Position numbers and translations under genes: made by a program. Below the pieces are notes generated by a model that saw only the letters and a list, made by a program, of their open reading frames with translations, had not been told where the DNA came from and searched no databases. From Flammeovirgaceae bacterium (GTDB lineage: Bacteria > Bacteroidota > Bacteroidia > Cytophagales > Cyclobacteriaceae): a DNA stretch of 64,000 nucleotides. Below are positions 11,334-21,040 of the stretch, piece by piece; the first letter of the stretch is position 1, and each line of letters opens with the position of its first letter. The stretch lies in contig JADJRT010000002.1 in assembly GCA_016712035.1 (NCBI GenBank), positions 62,001-126,000 of the forward strand. The letters are read 5' to 3'.

Positions 11334-11439
11334 AGTAGGAATTGAGTTAGTTCGCAAAGTAAGAAAAGCACCTTATCTATCTGGATAAATTATTTGGATG
11401 GATAAGGAAGGTGTCCGTTATCCAAAAAAGCCCAGCGGC

Positions 11440-12333
11440 TTATCGGTTAAATCTTAAAAAAGTACCCATGGGCAAATCGCGCCCGGTTTTCGATTTAAGA
11501 AAAAATTCTCCGCATGCTGGCGAGGCGTTTGAAAAATGGGTATTCACAACATTCAATCCAACCAGAGGCGATAAGCCCGCGGCATACATGGAGAGAATGA
11601 AGAATGAAGGTGTAGGTTCCATAAGTTGGCTGCTTAACTGAATCAGTTCATTCAATTTCTCCTGCAAGGTCCACTTCTCTCCTTCAGGGCCCCGGCCATA
11701 AGGTGGCGGATCCATGATAATACCATTGTATTTATTTCCACGCTTTACTTCACGCTTAACAAATTTGAGGGCGTCTTCATAAACCCAGCGGATGTCTGCC
11801 AATTGATTCAATTGCATGTTTTGATTTGCCCAATTTAAGCCGGGCCGGGAAGCATCCACATGCGTAACCTCAGCGCCTGCTGCTCTGGCGACTACCGAGG
11901 CAGCACCTGTATAGGCGAATAAGTTTAGTACCCGAGGCTTTGCTATTTTCCACGAGGTGATTGTATCAAAAATAAAATTCCAGTTCGATCCCTGTTCAGG
12001 AAAAACACCCACATGACCAAACCCCGTTAACGCTAGTCGCAAGGTTAATTGCAACGATTGATACGAATACTCTACCTGCCAGCTTTCCTGGATGGGTTTG
12101 AGCTTCTTCCAACCTCCTTTTATTTCCTCGCCATAGCGAAAGTTATCTTTTTGTTCGCGCGTGAAGTGCGCATGCGCTTGTTTCTTCCATTCAGCATCAG
12201 AAAGTACGGGCTCCCAGATTGCCTGCGGCTCGGGCCCGACCAGGATCACTTTTCCAAAACGTTCCAACTTCTCGAAGTTACCGCTGTCGAGCAACTCGTA
12301 ATCTTTCCATGATGAGGGATGTAGTAAATTCAA
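11440..12333 (-). CDS. Class I SAM-dependent methyltransferase (RlmI/RlmK-like)
   Basis: About 297 residues. A short N-terminal beta region (KVILVGPEPQAIWEP) leads into a Rossmann methyltransferase: motif I LNLFAYTGAASVVARAAGAE, the acidic loop VTHVDASRPGLNWANQN, and motif IV IIMDPPPYGRGPEGEKW. DPPxYGRGP and the FAYTG form are those of the PF10672 / RlmI-like 23S rRNA cytosine methyltransferases, although it lacks an obvious PUA domain. Probably an RNA methyltransferase; the target base cannot be told. It is divergent from the second RNA methyltransferase at 12421, with AT-rich TTGAATTTTGAA repeats between. Confidence 0.8.
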   Translation of the reverse strand: MNLLHPSSWKDYELLDSGNFEKLERFGKVILVGPEPQAIWEPVLSDAEWKKQAHAHFTREQKDNFRYGEEIKGGWKKLKPIQESWQVEYSYQSLQLTLRLALTGFGHVGVFPEQGSNWNFIFDTITSWKIAKPRVLNLFAYTGAASVVARAAGAEVTHVDASRPGLNWANQNMQLNQLADIRWVYEDALKFVKREVKRGNKYNGIIMDPPPYGRGPEGEKWTLQEKLNELIQLSSQLMEPTPSFFILSMYAAGLSPLVGLNVVNTHFSNASPACGEFFLKSKTGRDLPMGTFLRFNR

Positions 12334-12420
12334 AATTTGACTTTTAAGTTTTCAAAAATAGTAAATAACCCGTTGGCAATCCTTTGATCTTGAATTTTGA
12401 ATCTTGAATTTTGAACGCCT

Positions 12421-13224
12421 ATGCACTTCAAGATTACCAGTACTCAAAATCCGAAGATCAAAAGTTTACTTGCTTTAGAGAAACCGCGCGAACGCAGGAA
12501 GCAACAACTCTTTATTGTAGAAGGCGCTAAAGAAGTACGTCTGGCACTCAAGGCTGGCTATAAAATCGGTAATATCTTTTTTTGCGAAGAAATTCTTGAC
12601 CCGATAGATGCCAACGATTTACTGAGAGAAGACAAACTTCTGGTACCCGTTTCCAGAGAAGTGTTTGATAAAATTGCCATCCGCGAAAGCACCGGAGGTA
12701 TTTTAGCTGTTGCTGAACAGAAAACACATCGGTTAGAAGATATTAAACTTAGTAAGGATCCTCTCATTCTAATTTTGGAAGGCGTTGAGAAACCTGGAAA
12801 TCTAGGGGCCATTTTACGAACAGCCGATGCCGCGGGTGTAGATGCCGTAATTATTTGCGATCCACAAACCGATTTTTACAATCCTAATGTAATTCGATCC
12901 AGCGTGGGTTGTGTGTTTACAAAACAAATTGCCTCCGCAACCTCAGAGGAAACGCTTTCATGGTTGCAAAAGCAAAGCATAAAAATATTCTGCACATACC
13001 TCAAAGCCTCTAGCCCTTATCATCTGGTGGATTTTACTCAGCCAGCAGCCATTGTTATGGGAACAGAAGCAACTGGCCTTTCCGATCTTTGGGTAAAAAA
13101 TTCCTCCGCTAACATCATCATCCCCATGCAAGGTAAAATTGATTCGATGAATGTTTCGAATGCTGCTGCGGTGGTCGTATTTGAAGCCATGCGCCAGCGG
13201 GGTTTTCGTAAACCGGCTTCGTAA
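12421..13224 (+). CDS. TrmH/SpoU-family RNA 2'-O-methyltransferase
   Basis: 267 residues. N-terminal SpoU substrate-binding domain (ITSTQNPKIKSLLALEKPRE, LFIVEGAKEVRLALKAG) and a C-terminal SPOUT domain with motif 1 EKPGNLGAILRTADAAGVDA, motif 2 IVMGTEATGLSDLW and motif 3 IPMQGKIDSMNVSNAAAVVV, which forms the trefoil knot and SAM site. Length and motif order fit RlmB/TsnR-like rRNA guanosine 2'-O-methyltransferases, but the target is not decided by sequence alone. Complete, with ATG at 12421. Confidence 0.92.
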   Translation: MHFKITSTQNPKIKSLLALEKPRERRKQQLFIVEGAKEVRLALKAGYKIGNIFFCEEILDPIDANDLLREDKLLVPVSREVFDKIAIRESTGGILAVAEQKTHRLEDIKLSKDPLILILEGVEKPGNLGAILRTADAAGVDAVIICDPQTDFYNPNVIRSSVGCVFTKQIASATSEETLSWLQKQSIKIFCTYLKASSPYHLVDFTQPAAIVMGTEATGLSDLWVKNSSANIIIPMQGKIDSMNVSNAAAVVVFEAMRQRGFRKPAS

Positions 13225-13334
13225 AGTCCTGCATTCACAACTCAATACATCAATCTGTCAGTTCATTTCATTTGGGTTGCCCACCGAGCATCCTTAACAC
13301 AACTTTGGGCGTTATCTGATTAAAATTTAATGAT

Positions 13335-14750
13335 ATGAAGTTCCTTCATCTGATTCTTGGTCTACTGATTACTACTGGCCTATTTGCCCAAACCGAAACC
13401 CGCGTTTATGCTTCCGGCAAAGAAGAGAAAATCACGTATAAAAATTCCAATGGCTTTAACTCATTTAATATTGAAACCCGTGGAAAGTTTGAACTTACCG
13501 ATGACGATCGGGATATTAAAAGCATCTCTTCGGATGGCTACCTGGAAATAACCAAAACAACTTTTGGTAGTAAGCGCACTATTAAAATCAGTGCGCAAGG
13601 CAACACCGTTAAACGCGAATATTTCGAGGGAAGAACTGCGGTTAGCTATGAGCCAGAAGGACGTAAATGGCTTTCGGAAATATTACCGGAAGTAGTAAGA
13701 ACAACCACATTGGCAGCGGAAAGTCGCGTGAACCGGTTTTATAAAAATGGTGGCACCAACGCGGTGCTGAAAGAGATTGATTTATTGGAAGGAGACTATG
13801 TAAAAGCTCACTACGCAAACCTGCTTATGAAATTACCTGTTGCAGCAAAAGAGTATGCCTCGATTGTTACAAGCGTTTCCTCTGAACTCAATTCGGATCA
13901 TTACCTCTCTGAATTTTTAGAAAACAATCTAAACAAGTTCATGCAAACGCGCGAATCTACAGAAGCGCTGTTTGCAGCAACAAATAACATGGGGTCTGAT
14001 CATTACAAAACTCAGGTAATCAAAGTAGCGCTTCGAAATCAAAAGGCATCAATTGAAAGCGTTAAAATAATAATGGTTTCCGTTTCTAAAATGGGATCCG
14101 ACCATTACAAAACAGAAATACTCACCACCTTACTCCGTCAAGATAATCTTTCAGATCCTGTTATGGCAGAAATGATAAATGTTACTAAATCAATCAATTC
14201 CGATCACTACCGCACGGTGGTTCTTACCAAAGCGTTGGAGCGAACTTTATCTCCGGCTTCGTATCAACTGGTTGTTGAATCCGTAAAAGGAATTAATTCA
14301 GATCATTACATTACCCAGGTTCTCAAGAGTATGCTGGACAAACCCATCGATAGCCAAGTACTAACCAATCTCCTGAGCATTACTTCTTCCATTGAATCGG
14401 ATCACTATAGAACCGAAGTGCTTACCACCCTGTTGCGTAAGCAAGATTTAAAAGAAGAACAATACAAAAAGTTAGTGGAGTATGTAAACACCATGGGCAG
14501 CGATCACTATAGGTCACAAACCCTACAAACGGCTTTAGCAGCTCCTAACATGACGGATGGAAAATTAATTGCGGTGATTAATTCAGCCGCGCAAATAGAC
14601 TCCGACCATTACCTCACAGAAGTATTGACCGAAGCGGCACCAGAAGTAAAAACCGCAGGGCAGCCAGTAAAAGATGCGTATCGGGCTGCGGCCAAAAAGA
14701 TTAGTTCAGAAACCTACTATGGCCGGGCGCTTCGGGCTATCGAAAATTGA
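13335..14750 (+). CDS. Secreted SDHY-repeat protein
   Basis: 471 residues with signal peptide MKFLHLILGLLITTGLFAQ. Residues ~20-110 form a beta domain (SFNIETRGKFELTDDDRDIK, SSDGYLEITK); residues ~186-445 hold eight repeats of 33-34 residues with the core [GNED]SDHY-x-[TS]-x-[VI]-L, e.g. GSDHYKTEILTTLL, NSDHYRTVVLTKAL, ESDHYRTEVLTTLL. Each unit looks like a helical hairpin, giving a HEAT-like solenoid. A last degenerate unit is SSETYYGRALRAI. Similar SD[HY]Y-x-x-x-x-L repeats are known to me from proteins related to the BlaR1/M56 sensor group, but no peptidase domain is present here. It stands 57 bases before a LytS kinase operon, which hints at a signalling or envelope-stress role. Function is not established. 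Confidence 0.8.
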   Translation: MKFLHLILGLLITTGLFAQTETRVYASGKEEKITYKNSNGFNSFNIETRGKFELTDDDRDIKSISSDGYLEITKTTFGSKRTIKISAQGNTVKREYFEGRTAVSYEPEGRKWLSEILPEVVRTTTLAAESRVNRFYKNGGTNAVLKEIDLLEGDYVKAHYANLLMKLPVAAKEYASIVTSVSSELNSDHYLSEFLENNLNKFMQTRESTEALFAATNNMGSDHYKTQVIKVALRNQKASIESVKIIMVSVSKMGSDHYKTEILTTLLRQDNLSDPVMAEMINVTKSINSDHYRTVVLTKALERTLSPASYQLVVESVKGINSDHYITQVLKSMLDKPIDSQVLTNLLSITSSIESDHYRTEVLTTLLRKQDLKEEQYKKLVEYVNTMGSDHYRSQTLQTALAAPNMTDGKLIAVINSAAQIDSDHYLTEVLTEAAPEVKTAGQPVKDAYRAAAKKISSETYYGRALRAIEN

Positions 14751-14807
14751 CCCAGACACGAGAAGTCTCTATACTAATTTAATTTTTTTGAGTAGGTTGA
14801 AGCAACA

Positions 14808-15884
14808 ATGGCAACCGAATCACTCCTGTTTCAAAATGAACGCATGAAGAAATACGGTCTGTTAGTATTGATTTGTACTACCCTTGGCTTGCTGTTTTTT
14901 GTCTATATATTCTACAGCAATCAAGGTCGATTTCCATCCATACAATTGGAAGCTGAGGAATATCTTGCCTGCACCTTGATAACTAACCTGGCTGGCTTTC
15001 TTGCCTGGAAGCTTGACAAACAACTGGATCGATGGATCCATTGGCGGAGTCATTTCTTGCTACGCTTTCTTTCGGGGTTTCTCCTTAACGGGATTGTAGT
15101 CATTGTCTTCGTTATTACTTCCACCCTACTTATCCTTGATAGTTCTCAACAAGACATGATTAAGTTGGGTATACTTCTGGCTATCGCGCTCTTTATTTAT
15201 GAAATCTTTTATGGGTTATTCTACTCCTACCGTTACTACGCCAAAACCCAGATAGAACAGATGCAGTTAGATAGATTACAACTTGAGTTACAGTTTGAAT
15301 CTTTGAAAAATCAAATAAGTCCACACTATTTATTCAACTGCCTCAATACGGTTTCTTCGCTCTTATTTAAAGACACTTTTATTGCCGAGCAGTTTATCCG
15401 TAGGATGGCCGATACCTTCCGGTATGTAATCGACAATCAAAAACAGAAATTAGTTACCGTACGCGAGGAGATTGAGTTTGTAAAAGCATACTACTTTTTG
15501 TTACAGGTTCGGTACGAGCAGCATCTTAACCTAAACATTAATTTGCCCAAAAACTTATTCAACACATGTATTCCTCCAATGACATTGCAGCTACTCGTAG
15601 AGAATGCAGTAAAGCATAACAAGATTTCCAAAGAGTTTCCACTCACCATTTATATTTCAGCACAGGACAACACCCGCATTTTGGTAAGTAACTCTAAAAC
15701 AGTTTCTGAAAAAGCAGTAAGCTTCCAAATAGGCCTTAACAACATTATGAATCGCTACCGCTACTTCTCTTCCGAAAAGGTAATTATAAAAGATGAAGCA
15801 AGGTATACGGTCATCCTTCCGGTGATTAAATCTTTGGAACAAACTGAAAAGTTTCAAACACAGGCAACACACCAACTTGCATGA
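14808..15884 (+). CDS. LytS-family sensor histidine kinase
   Basis: 358 residues. Four membrane segments within ~14-145 (LLVLICTTLGLLFFVYIFY, LNGIVVIVFVITSTLLIL, LGILLAIALFIYEIFYGL), no extracytoplasmic domain of size, then a coiled linker and a His_kinase (PF06580) domain: phosphoacceptor H173 in NQISPHYLFNCLN and N box LVENAVKHNKISKEFPL. The glycine-rich G box is weak, as usual in this family. The stop overlaps the start of the next kinase-like gene by 4 bases (ATGA), and the regulator follows, so this is the signalling partner in a three-gene operon. The stimulus is unknown. Confidence 0.9.
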   Translation: MATESLLFQNERMKKYGLLVLICTTLGLLFFVYIFYSNQGRFPSIQLEAEEYLACTLITNLAGFLAWKLDKQLDRWIHWRSHFLLRFLSGFLLNGIVVIVFVITSTLLILDSSQQDMIKLGILLAIALFIYEIFYGLFYSYRYYAKTQIEQMQLDRLQLELQFESLKNQISPHYLFNCLNTVSSLLFKDTFIAEQFIRRMADTFRYVIDNQKQKLVTVREEIEFVKAYYFLLQVRYEQHLNLNINLPKNLFNTCIPPMTLQLLVENAVKHNKISKEFPLTIYISAQDNTRILVSNSKTVSEKAVSFQIGLNNIMNRYRYFSSEKVIIKDEARYTVILPVIKSLEQTEKFQTQATHQLA

Positions 15885-16942
15885 ATAGACTTTTCATCCA
15901 CCAACCCCTCTTTCGTATTCTTTCGGCCCCCGTAGTCGGGTTGATGGTTTATCTATTGATTCTTTTAATCAACAATGATTTCACGGATCTTAAAAATATT
16001 TTCAACAGTGCCGAAATTTATGTTTGCATTGGTCTCGCCTATCTTTCTCTCGAGTCGATGCGACTAACCCTATCTATATCTGAAAAATGGTTAGCCAGGC
16101 AAATCGTAAGGAGAAGAATTTTATTTCAGTTTGTAAGCACATTAACCATTTCCCTCTTGCTAATTGCCTTATCCATTCACCTTTATTACATATGGGTTAT
16201 TGGCTTTTCCATCAGCCCCAGCGAATTGAGCTTATTCCTTTCCATCTATGGCGTAATTGGTTTGCTGTACAACGTTCTGTTCTTCAGCAATTACTATTTA
16301 AATCGTGAAAACACGATGCTGATTCAACAAGAGAAAAAACTACAGGAAAAACTGGATGCTGATTTCGTTGCCTTCCGAAATGAGATCAATCCTGATTTAC
16401 TTTATGAAAGTTTAGAGAACCTGATACTTACCTTGCAACACAACGTAGATCATGCCGAGGAGCAAATCGACTATCTGGCAGGTATTTACCGGTATAGCCT
16501 TATTAACCGACATAAAGAATTGATAAGTCTGGAAGAAGAATTACAAGCCGCACAACAGTTGATAAATCTTTTAAATTACAAATATCAAAATCAACTTAAT
16601 CTGTTGAACTCTATTAAAAATACCCATGAAATTCAACTCATACCCGGTTCAATTCTGGTAACGTTGGATTCCATTGTTCGCAATACCTTGATATCGAAAC
16701 AATCACCCCTCGTGGTTCGCTTGTATCTGGAGGAAGGCGATGAGTATCTGGTGTTGCAACATACTATAAACGATCGGCTGCAACTCCATAAAGAAAGTTT
16801 GCAAGCTTTTGTACGATTGCAACGGGCTTATACATTCTTTAGTGAAAACCCTTTTGTACAGGTAAAAGCCGGTAAAGAAAATTATATTAAATTTCCGTTG
16901 GTGCAAGTGCCAACCGATGAACCCGTAAGTACGCATGAGTAA
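15881..16942 (+). CDS. LytS-like pseudokinase (phosphoacceptor His missing)
   Basis: 353 residues with the same layout as the preceding kinase: four membrane segments (PVVGLMVYLLILLIN, YVCIGLAYLSLES, FVSTLTISLLLIALSIHLYY, SLFLSIYGVIGLLYNVLFF), a short linker and a PF06580-like region. The catalytic box reads NEINPDLLYESLENL, so D172 stands where H173 is in the neighbour, and the N box is degraded to VRNTLISKQSPL without the E-N-A-x-K-H-N pattern. It therefore should not autophosphorylate. The length, frame and membrane part are intact, so it is probably selected for: an adaptor, sensor or heterodimer partner of the active kinase. Overlaps its neighbours by 4 and 8 bases. Confidence 0.85.
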   Translation: MNRLFIHQPLFRILSAPVVGLMVYLLILLINNDFTDLKNIFNSAEIYVCIGLAYLSLESMRLTLSISEKWLARQIVRRRILFQFVSTLTISLLLIALSIHLYYIWVIGFSISPSELSLFLSIYGVIGLLYNVLFFSNYYLNRENTMLIQQEKKLQEKLDADFVAFRNEINPDLLYESLENLILTLQHNVDHAEEQIDYLAGIYRYSLINRHKELISLEEELQAAQQLINLLNYKYQNQLNLLNSIKNTHEIQLIPGSILVTLDSIVRNTLISKQSPLVVRLYLEEGDEYLVLQHTINDRLQLHKESLQAFVRLQRAYTFFSENPFVQVKAGKENYIKFPLVQVPTDEPVSTHE

Positions 16943-17724
16943 TTCAGGCTTTAAAGTATTGATTGTTGAAGACGAAACACCGGCAGCTGAAAAACTGGAA
17001 CGATATCTTCATCGTTACAATGAAGCTATTGAAGTAAAGGGTAAGGTTGAGTCCGTGGAAGAAGCGGTGCATTGGCTGGAAGCTCATCAATCAACCATCG
17101 ATCTGATCTTCATGGATATACAGTTGAAAGATGGAGTAAGCTTCGAAATCTTTAAAGAAGAGAAAGTGGATAAACCAGTAATCTTTATTACCGCGTATAA
17201 CGAATATGCCCTGGATGCTTTCAAAATGAATGGCATCGATTATCTACTTAAACCTATTACGTTTACTGATTTATCAACCAGCCTTCAAAAAGCAGAAGCC
17301 CTGGGTGCACAATTGCGTTGGAGTGAAGAACGTACGGAAACAATTTCCAAAACAATTGATACGGCCCTTGGCAAGACCTATAAAAATCGCTTTATGGTAA
17401 AATTAGGCGATCATATAAAATCCATTACGTCCGACCAGATCAGCATATTTTTTTGCTGATGGGCGCGATGTCTATTTAATCACTGACCAGTTGCGAAAGT
17501 TTATTATTGATTATACGCTTGAAAGTCTGGATGAAATTCTCGATCCCAAAATTTTCTATCGTGTAAACCGAAGCTACATCGTGAACATCAGTGCTATTCA
17601 GGATGTAGTCGTGTTTTCAAACAGTCGATTAAAAATTTCGCCTCACATAAAATGGGAGCCACAGATTATTGTAAGTCGCGAAAAAGTAGGGTCTTTTAAA
17701 GAGTGGTTTGACGGAACTCATTAA
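16935..17724 (+). CDS. LytTR-family response regulator, frameshifted
   Basis: Response regulator of about 262 residues. The receiver domain has the acidic pair VEDETPAAEKL, the phosphoacceptor D in DLIFMDIQLKDG, T in IFITAYNEYALDAF and K in YLLKPITF. The DNA-binding LytTR domain follows (NRFMVKLGDHIKSI ... FADGRDVYLITDQLRKFI, KIFYRVNRSYIVN). The frame breaks in the T run at 17448-17454: reading six T instead of seven joins DQISIFF to ADGRDVYL, so this is most likely one intact gene. Partner of the kinase pair upstream, overlapping the last one by 8 bases. Confidence 0.9.
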
Positions 17725-17775
17725 TCGGTAACTTTTGTCACGCTTTCTTACCGGTTTTATTCCGATCTTTAGTCT

Positions 17776-18351
17776 ATGAAAATGCTTACCTATTTTATTC
17801 TTGCTTCAAGCCTGATGGCCTGTGGCAGTAAAGAAGCCAGTCAGGTTGCGGAATTGATCGATAGCACGTATGTAACCCGGGGAAATGCCATAGCCAAAAT
17901 TTCCTTTGAAACCATTAGTGGTGAACTTAAGGAGGCTATTCAAAGCGGAGGCATTGAATACGCCTTAAAATATTGTAACGAAAATGCATATCCGCTTACT
18001 GACTCACTTGCCCAGACAAATCAGGTTACCATCAAGCGTGTAAGTAATCGGAACAGAAATCTCCGAAACAAGGCTGATAAAATGGAGGAATTTCTGATCC
18101 AGGGATTTGGCAACGACTTGAATACAGAAAAAGAAATTACTCCCCGGCTTGTGTTAAAGGATGACTCCGTTATTTTTTATAAAGCAATTATTACCCAACC
18201 GATGTGTCTTACCTGCCACGGGAAAGTTGAAAAGGAATTGGCCTTTAGTACTGATACATTAATTCGAAGACTTTACCCACGCGACAAAGCCATTGGGTAT
18301 GAGGTTAACCAGATACGCGGACTGTGGCGGATCGGTTTTAAAAAGAATTGA
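17776..18351 (+). CDS. Tll0287-like haem-binding lipoprotein (DUF3365)
   Basis: 191 residues. Lipoprotein signal MKMLTYFILASSLMACGS with the lipobox LMAC. The body matches the Tll0287-like / DUF3365 domain (SGELKEAIQSGGIEYALKYC, RVSNRNRNLRNKADKMEE) and ends with a c-type haem motif CLTCH in QPMCLTCHGKV followed by DKAIGYEVNQIRGLWRIGF. Such domains bind haem and are used as redox or gas sensors, or as signalling input. It stands 52 bases after the LytTR regulator, on the same strand, which would allow a link to that signalling block, but this is inference from position only. Confidence 0.82.
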   Translation: MKMLTYFILASSLMACGSKEASQVAELIDSTYVTRGNAIAKISFETISGELKEAIQSGGIEYALKYCNENAYPLTDSLAQTNQVTIKRVSNRNRNLRNKADKMEEFLIQGFGNDLNTEKEITPRLVLKDDSVIFYKAIITQPMCLTCHGKVEKELAFSTDTLIRRLYPRDKAIGYEVNQIRGLWRIGFKKN

Positions 18352-18358
18352 AACAAAA

Positions 18359-18391
18359 ATTCCAGGCCAAGATAAAATCAAGACCTGGAAT
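18359..18391. terminator. Bidirectional hairpin terminator between convergent genes
   Basis: Perfect inverted repeat ATTCCAGG (18359-18366) and CCTGGAAT (18384-18391), preceded by AAAAA and followed by TCTGTTT. It lies between the stop codons of two genes that point at each other. Confidence 0.65.
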
Positions 18392-18408
18392 CTGTTTAAG
18401 CTATCAAC

Positions 18409-20887
18409 TTAATTTCTAAAATAATCTTCTTCATCGCTGCCAATTGGCATACCGGGAGGTGCCGCCATCAGGTTATCTTGTTTATACTCGGCCGGGTCTT
18501 CTTGAAACTGATCAATCTGAATAACAATATAAGCATAATAAGCTTTCCACTCTTCATCGGTAGTGGCCCGGGCCTTCAACCAACTTTTTAATTGATCAAG
18601 TTTAAACGTGGCGATTGCTTTTGTTGGCGCACAAGCATCTTTGCTGACTGCCAACTTAGCCAGGTTGGTGAAAAGTGCATAACTCGTACTCATTTGTATG
18701 GCGCCTTCATATCCATTTCGGGCAGGCGATTTAAACGTGGCGCTGATAAGCTTGTCGATCACACTTTCTAAACTTGGCAAACGCGCATCGCGCGAATGAT
18801 GTTCAAACAGCCGATTTGCCCGAGCCGGATGCAAGATCATGCTAAAGGTAAGATCCGAGGCTGTTTCGGCAGCTGCCAACGGATCGAATGTCAAATCTGT
18901 TTTCCATTTATCAACTCTCTATGACGATCATATCCCAACGGGCGCGGTGGAATTATCTTTAATAAACTTTCGGGCAATGCCAGAGCCGAAGGTTGTACCG
19001 TTTTTAATAGTGACTCAATTGCCTTTAACTCTTGCTGCGGTGTAAGTAATTCCGTGATGGGCTGTCCATCTCCGCGCAAAGCGTATCGATAGTTAAGTCC
19101 GCCAACCACTTTAGCGGTGGCTTCGACTTGATAGCGATGAAAAAAATACATGGGTACTAGCGCCTCCTCGAGCATCGCCATCGGTGCACCTGGTTTAATA
19201 TTCCGTTCGCCAAAATTTTTCAAGGCTATGGCCCGCACTTCCATTACCCGATCCAATTCATCGGCAGGATCTTTTCCATTATCCCACAAGTGGGCAAACG
19301 GATGGGCCCCACCGGCAGGTCGAGCATCCTGATCCGACAAGAAAGTAAAACCTGCTTTTAGGGAATTCTGAACTATCTCATACAATGCTTTGTCCTCATC
19401 CGTTCCGTCCGGGAAATCCTGATATCCATAATTGACAATTACTTTATCGAACGCTCCAATCTTTTCATCATAGGCCGCGCTTAAATCAATTCGGCCATCT
19501 TTAATGTTTGCGATCGGATGCGGATAATCCATAACCGATGCAAGATTTTCAGTGCTCGAAGAATAAGCATGTGCTATACCCAGCGTGTGGCCCACTTCAT
19601 GCGCAGCCAATTGACGAAGTCGTGACAGCGCCATTGCTTCCATTTCTTTTGATACAGGCTTACCCTCTTCATACGGAGCCAGCAAACCTTCGGCAATTAA
19701 AAAATCCTGGCGAACCCGTAACGATCCTAAATTCACATGACCTTTAATAATTTCTCCGGTGCGCGGATCGGTAACAGAAGCTCCATAAGACCAACCGCGG
19801 GTTGAGCGGTGCACCCAGTTGATTAAATTATAGCGCACATCCATCGGGTCAGCATCTTCAGGCAACACCTCCACCTTAAACGCATCTTTATAACCGGCTG
19901 CTTCAAAAGCCTGATTCCACCATTTTGCGCCATCCATTAGAGCCGACCGAATAGGCTCTGGCGCTCCTGGATCCATATAATAAATAATAGGCTCTACCGC
20001 TTCACTCACCGCTGCGCGCGGATCTTTTTTTGCTAAGCGATGCCGGGTGATAAAACGTTTTTCTATTGGTTCACTAATAGGTGTTGCATAATCATAGTAC
20101 GATATGCTAGAGTATCCAGCCCGGGGGTCAAACTTTCGTGGCTGGTAGTTAGCATCGGGTAGTTGAACAAATGAATAGTGCTCGCGAACGGTAACGCTGG
20201 AAGGTGTTGGCGTTACGCTGCGAATGTATCCGCCCGTTGGTTGGCCCGTAAAAGTGAGCGTTGATTCAAATTCAGAATTTTGTGGGAAGTTTTTAATACG
20301 CGGCTGATAAAAAGCCGAGCGGGATTTATCTAGGCTGTAACTGCCCTGCTGTGAAGAGCGCAGTCTGCCAATCACATCATGGGCATCTTGCATAAAAAAT
20401 TCAGAGGCATCTACCAACACGCGGCCACCTTCCTCAACCACAACCGTAAAACCCCAAAGCACGGATTGCGCAAAGGCTTCTTCTACCGCTTTTCGCTCGG
20501 CTGCATTTGTAGAATTAGCCCGATAGGAATAATTCAATTCGGTTAATAAAACTTTAGGCCCTTTCCGATCAAACTTAACCACGCGTTCGCGGCCCAGTTG
20601 GTTTCGGTCCAATCCAATATCGTTTGAACCAATACCGGCTGTCAACGATTCGACATATAAGAATTCTGTATTGAACTTGTCAATAACCAAATACACTTTG
20701 TCTTGCCTCTCATCAAAGTAGAATTCAAAGAATCCGGGAACTTTTTCATTCCAGCCACTTTAGAATCTATGGTGGCTGCTGCAATAGCAGGCGATGGAGA
20801 TGCCTGTTGCTGTGGCTGATCCTTTTTCTTTTGACCAAAAGCTGAAAGAGTAAAAATCAGCAAGGCGATAATGAGTGTATTTTTCAT
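18409..20887 (-). CDS. Large zinc-dependent metalloprotease (DUF5117/DUF5118 type), two frameshifts
   Basis: Three reverse-strand frames (20887-20642, 20696-18891, 18894-18409) form one secreted protein of about 825 residues. Signal peptide MKNTLIIALLIFTLSAFGQ; a DUF5118-like start; the middle DUF5117 region (DKFNTEFLYVESL, GLDRNQLGRERVVKF); then a gluzincin/metzincin site AAHEVGHTLGIAHAY with a downstream VMDYPHP Met-turn, as in DUF4953 proteins; and a helical C-terminal part (AARAN.. region ends GSDEEDYFRN). The first break is at the CCC run 20736-20738 (one base short: KKFP continues as GFFEFYFDERQDKVYLVI) and the second at AAAA near 18900 (NGK continues as TDLTFDPLA). Probably periplasmic peptidase; substrate unknown. 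Confidence 0.85.
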
Positions 20888-21040
20888 AATGTTAGATTAG
20901 CAATAAACTGAAATCTACACATTAGCCGATGCGAATGCAAAACAAGATCAACGAACGGCAACCTGGCGCACAACTGGTTGTGACTTTACCTTGCCGTACG
21001 GATTATTAGGCTATATTCGGTTGGCATAAATCAATCCCGC

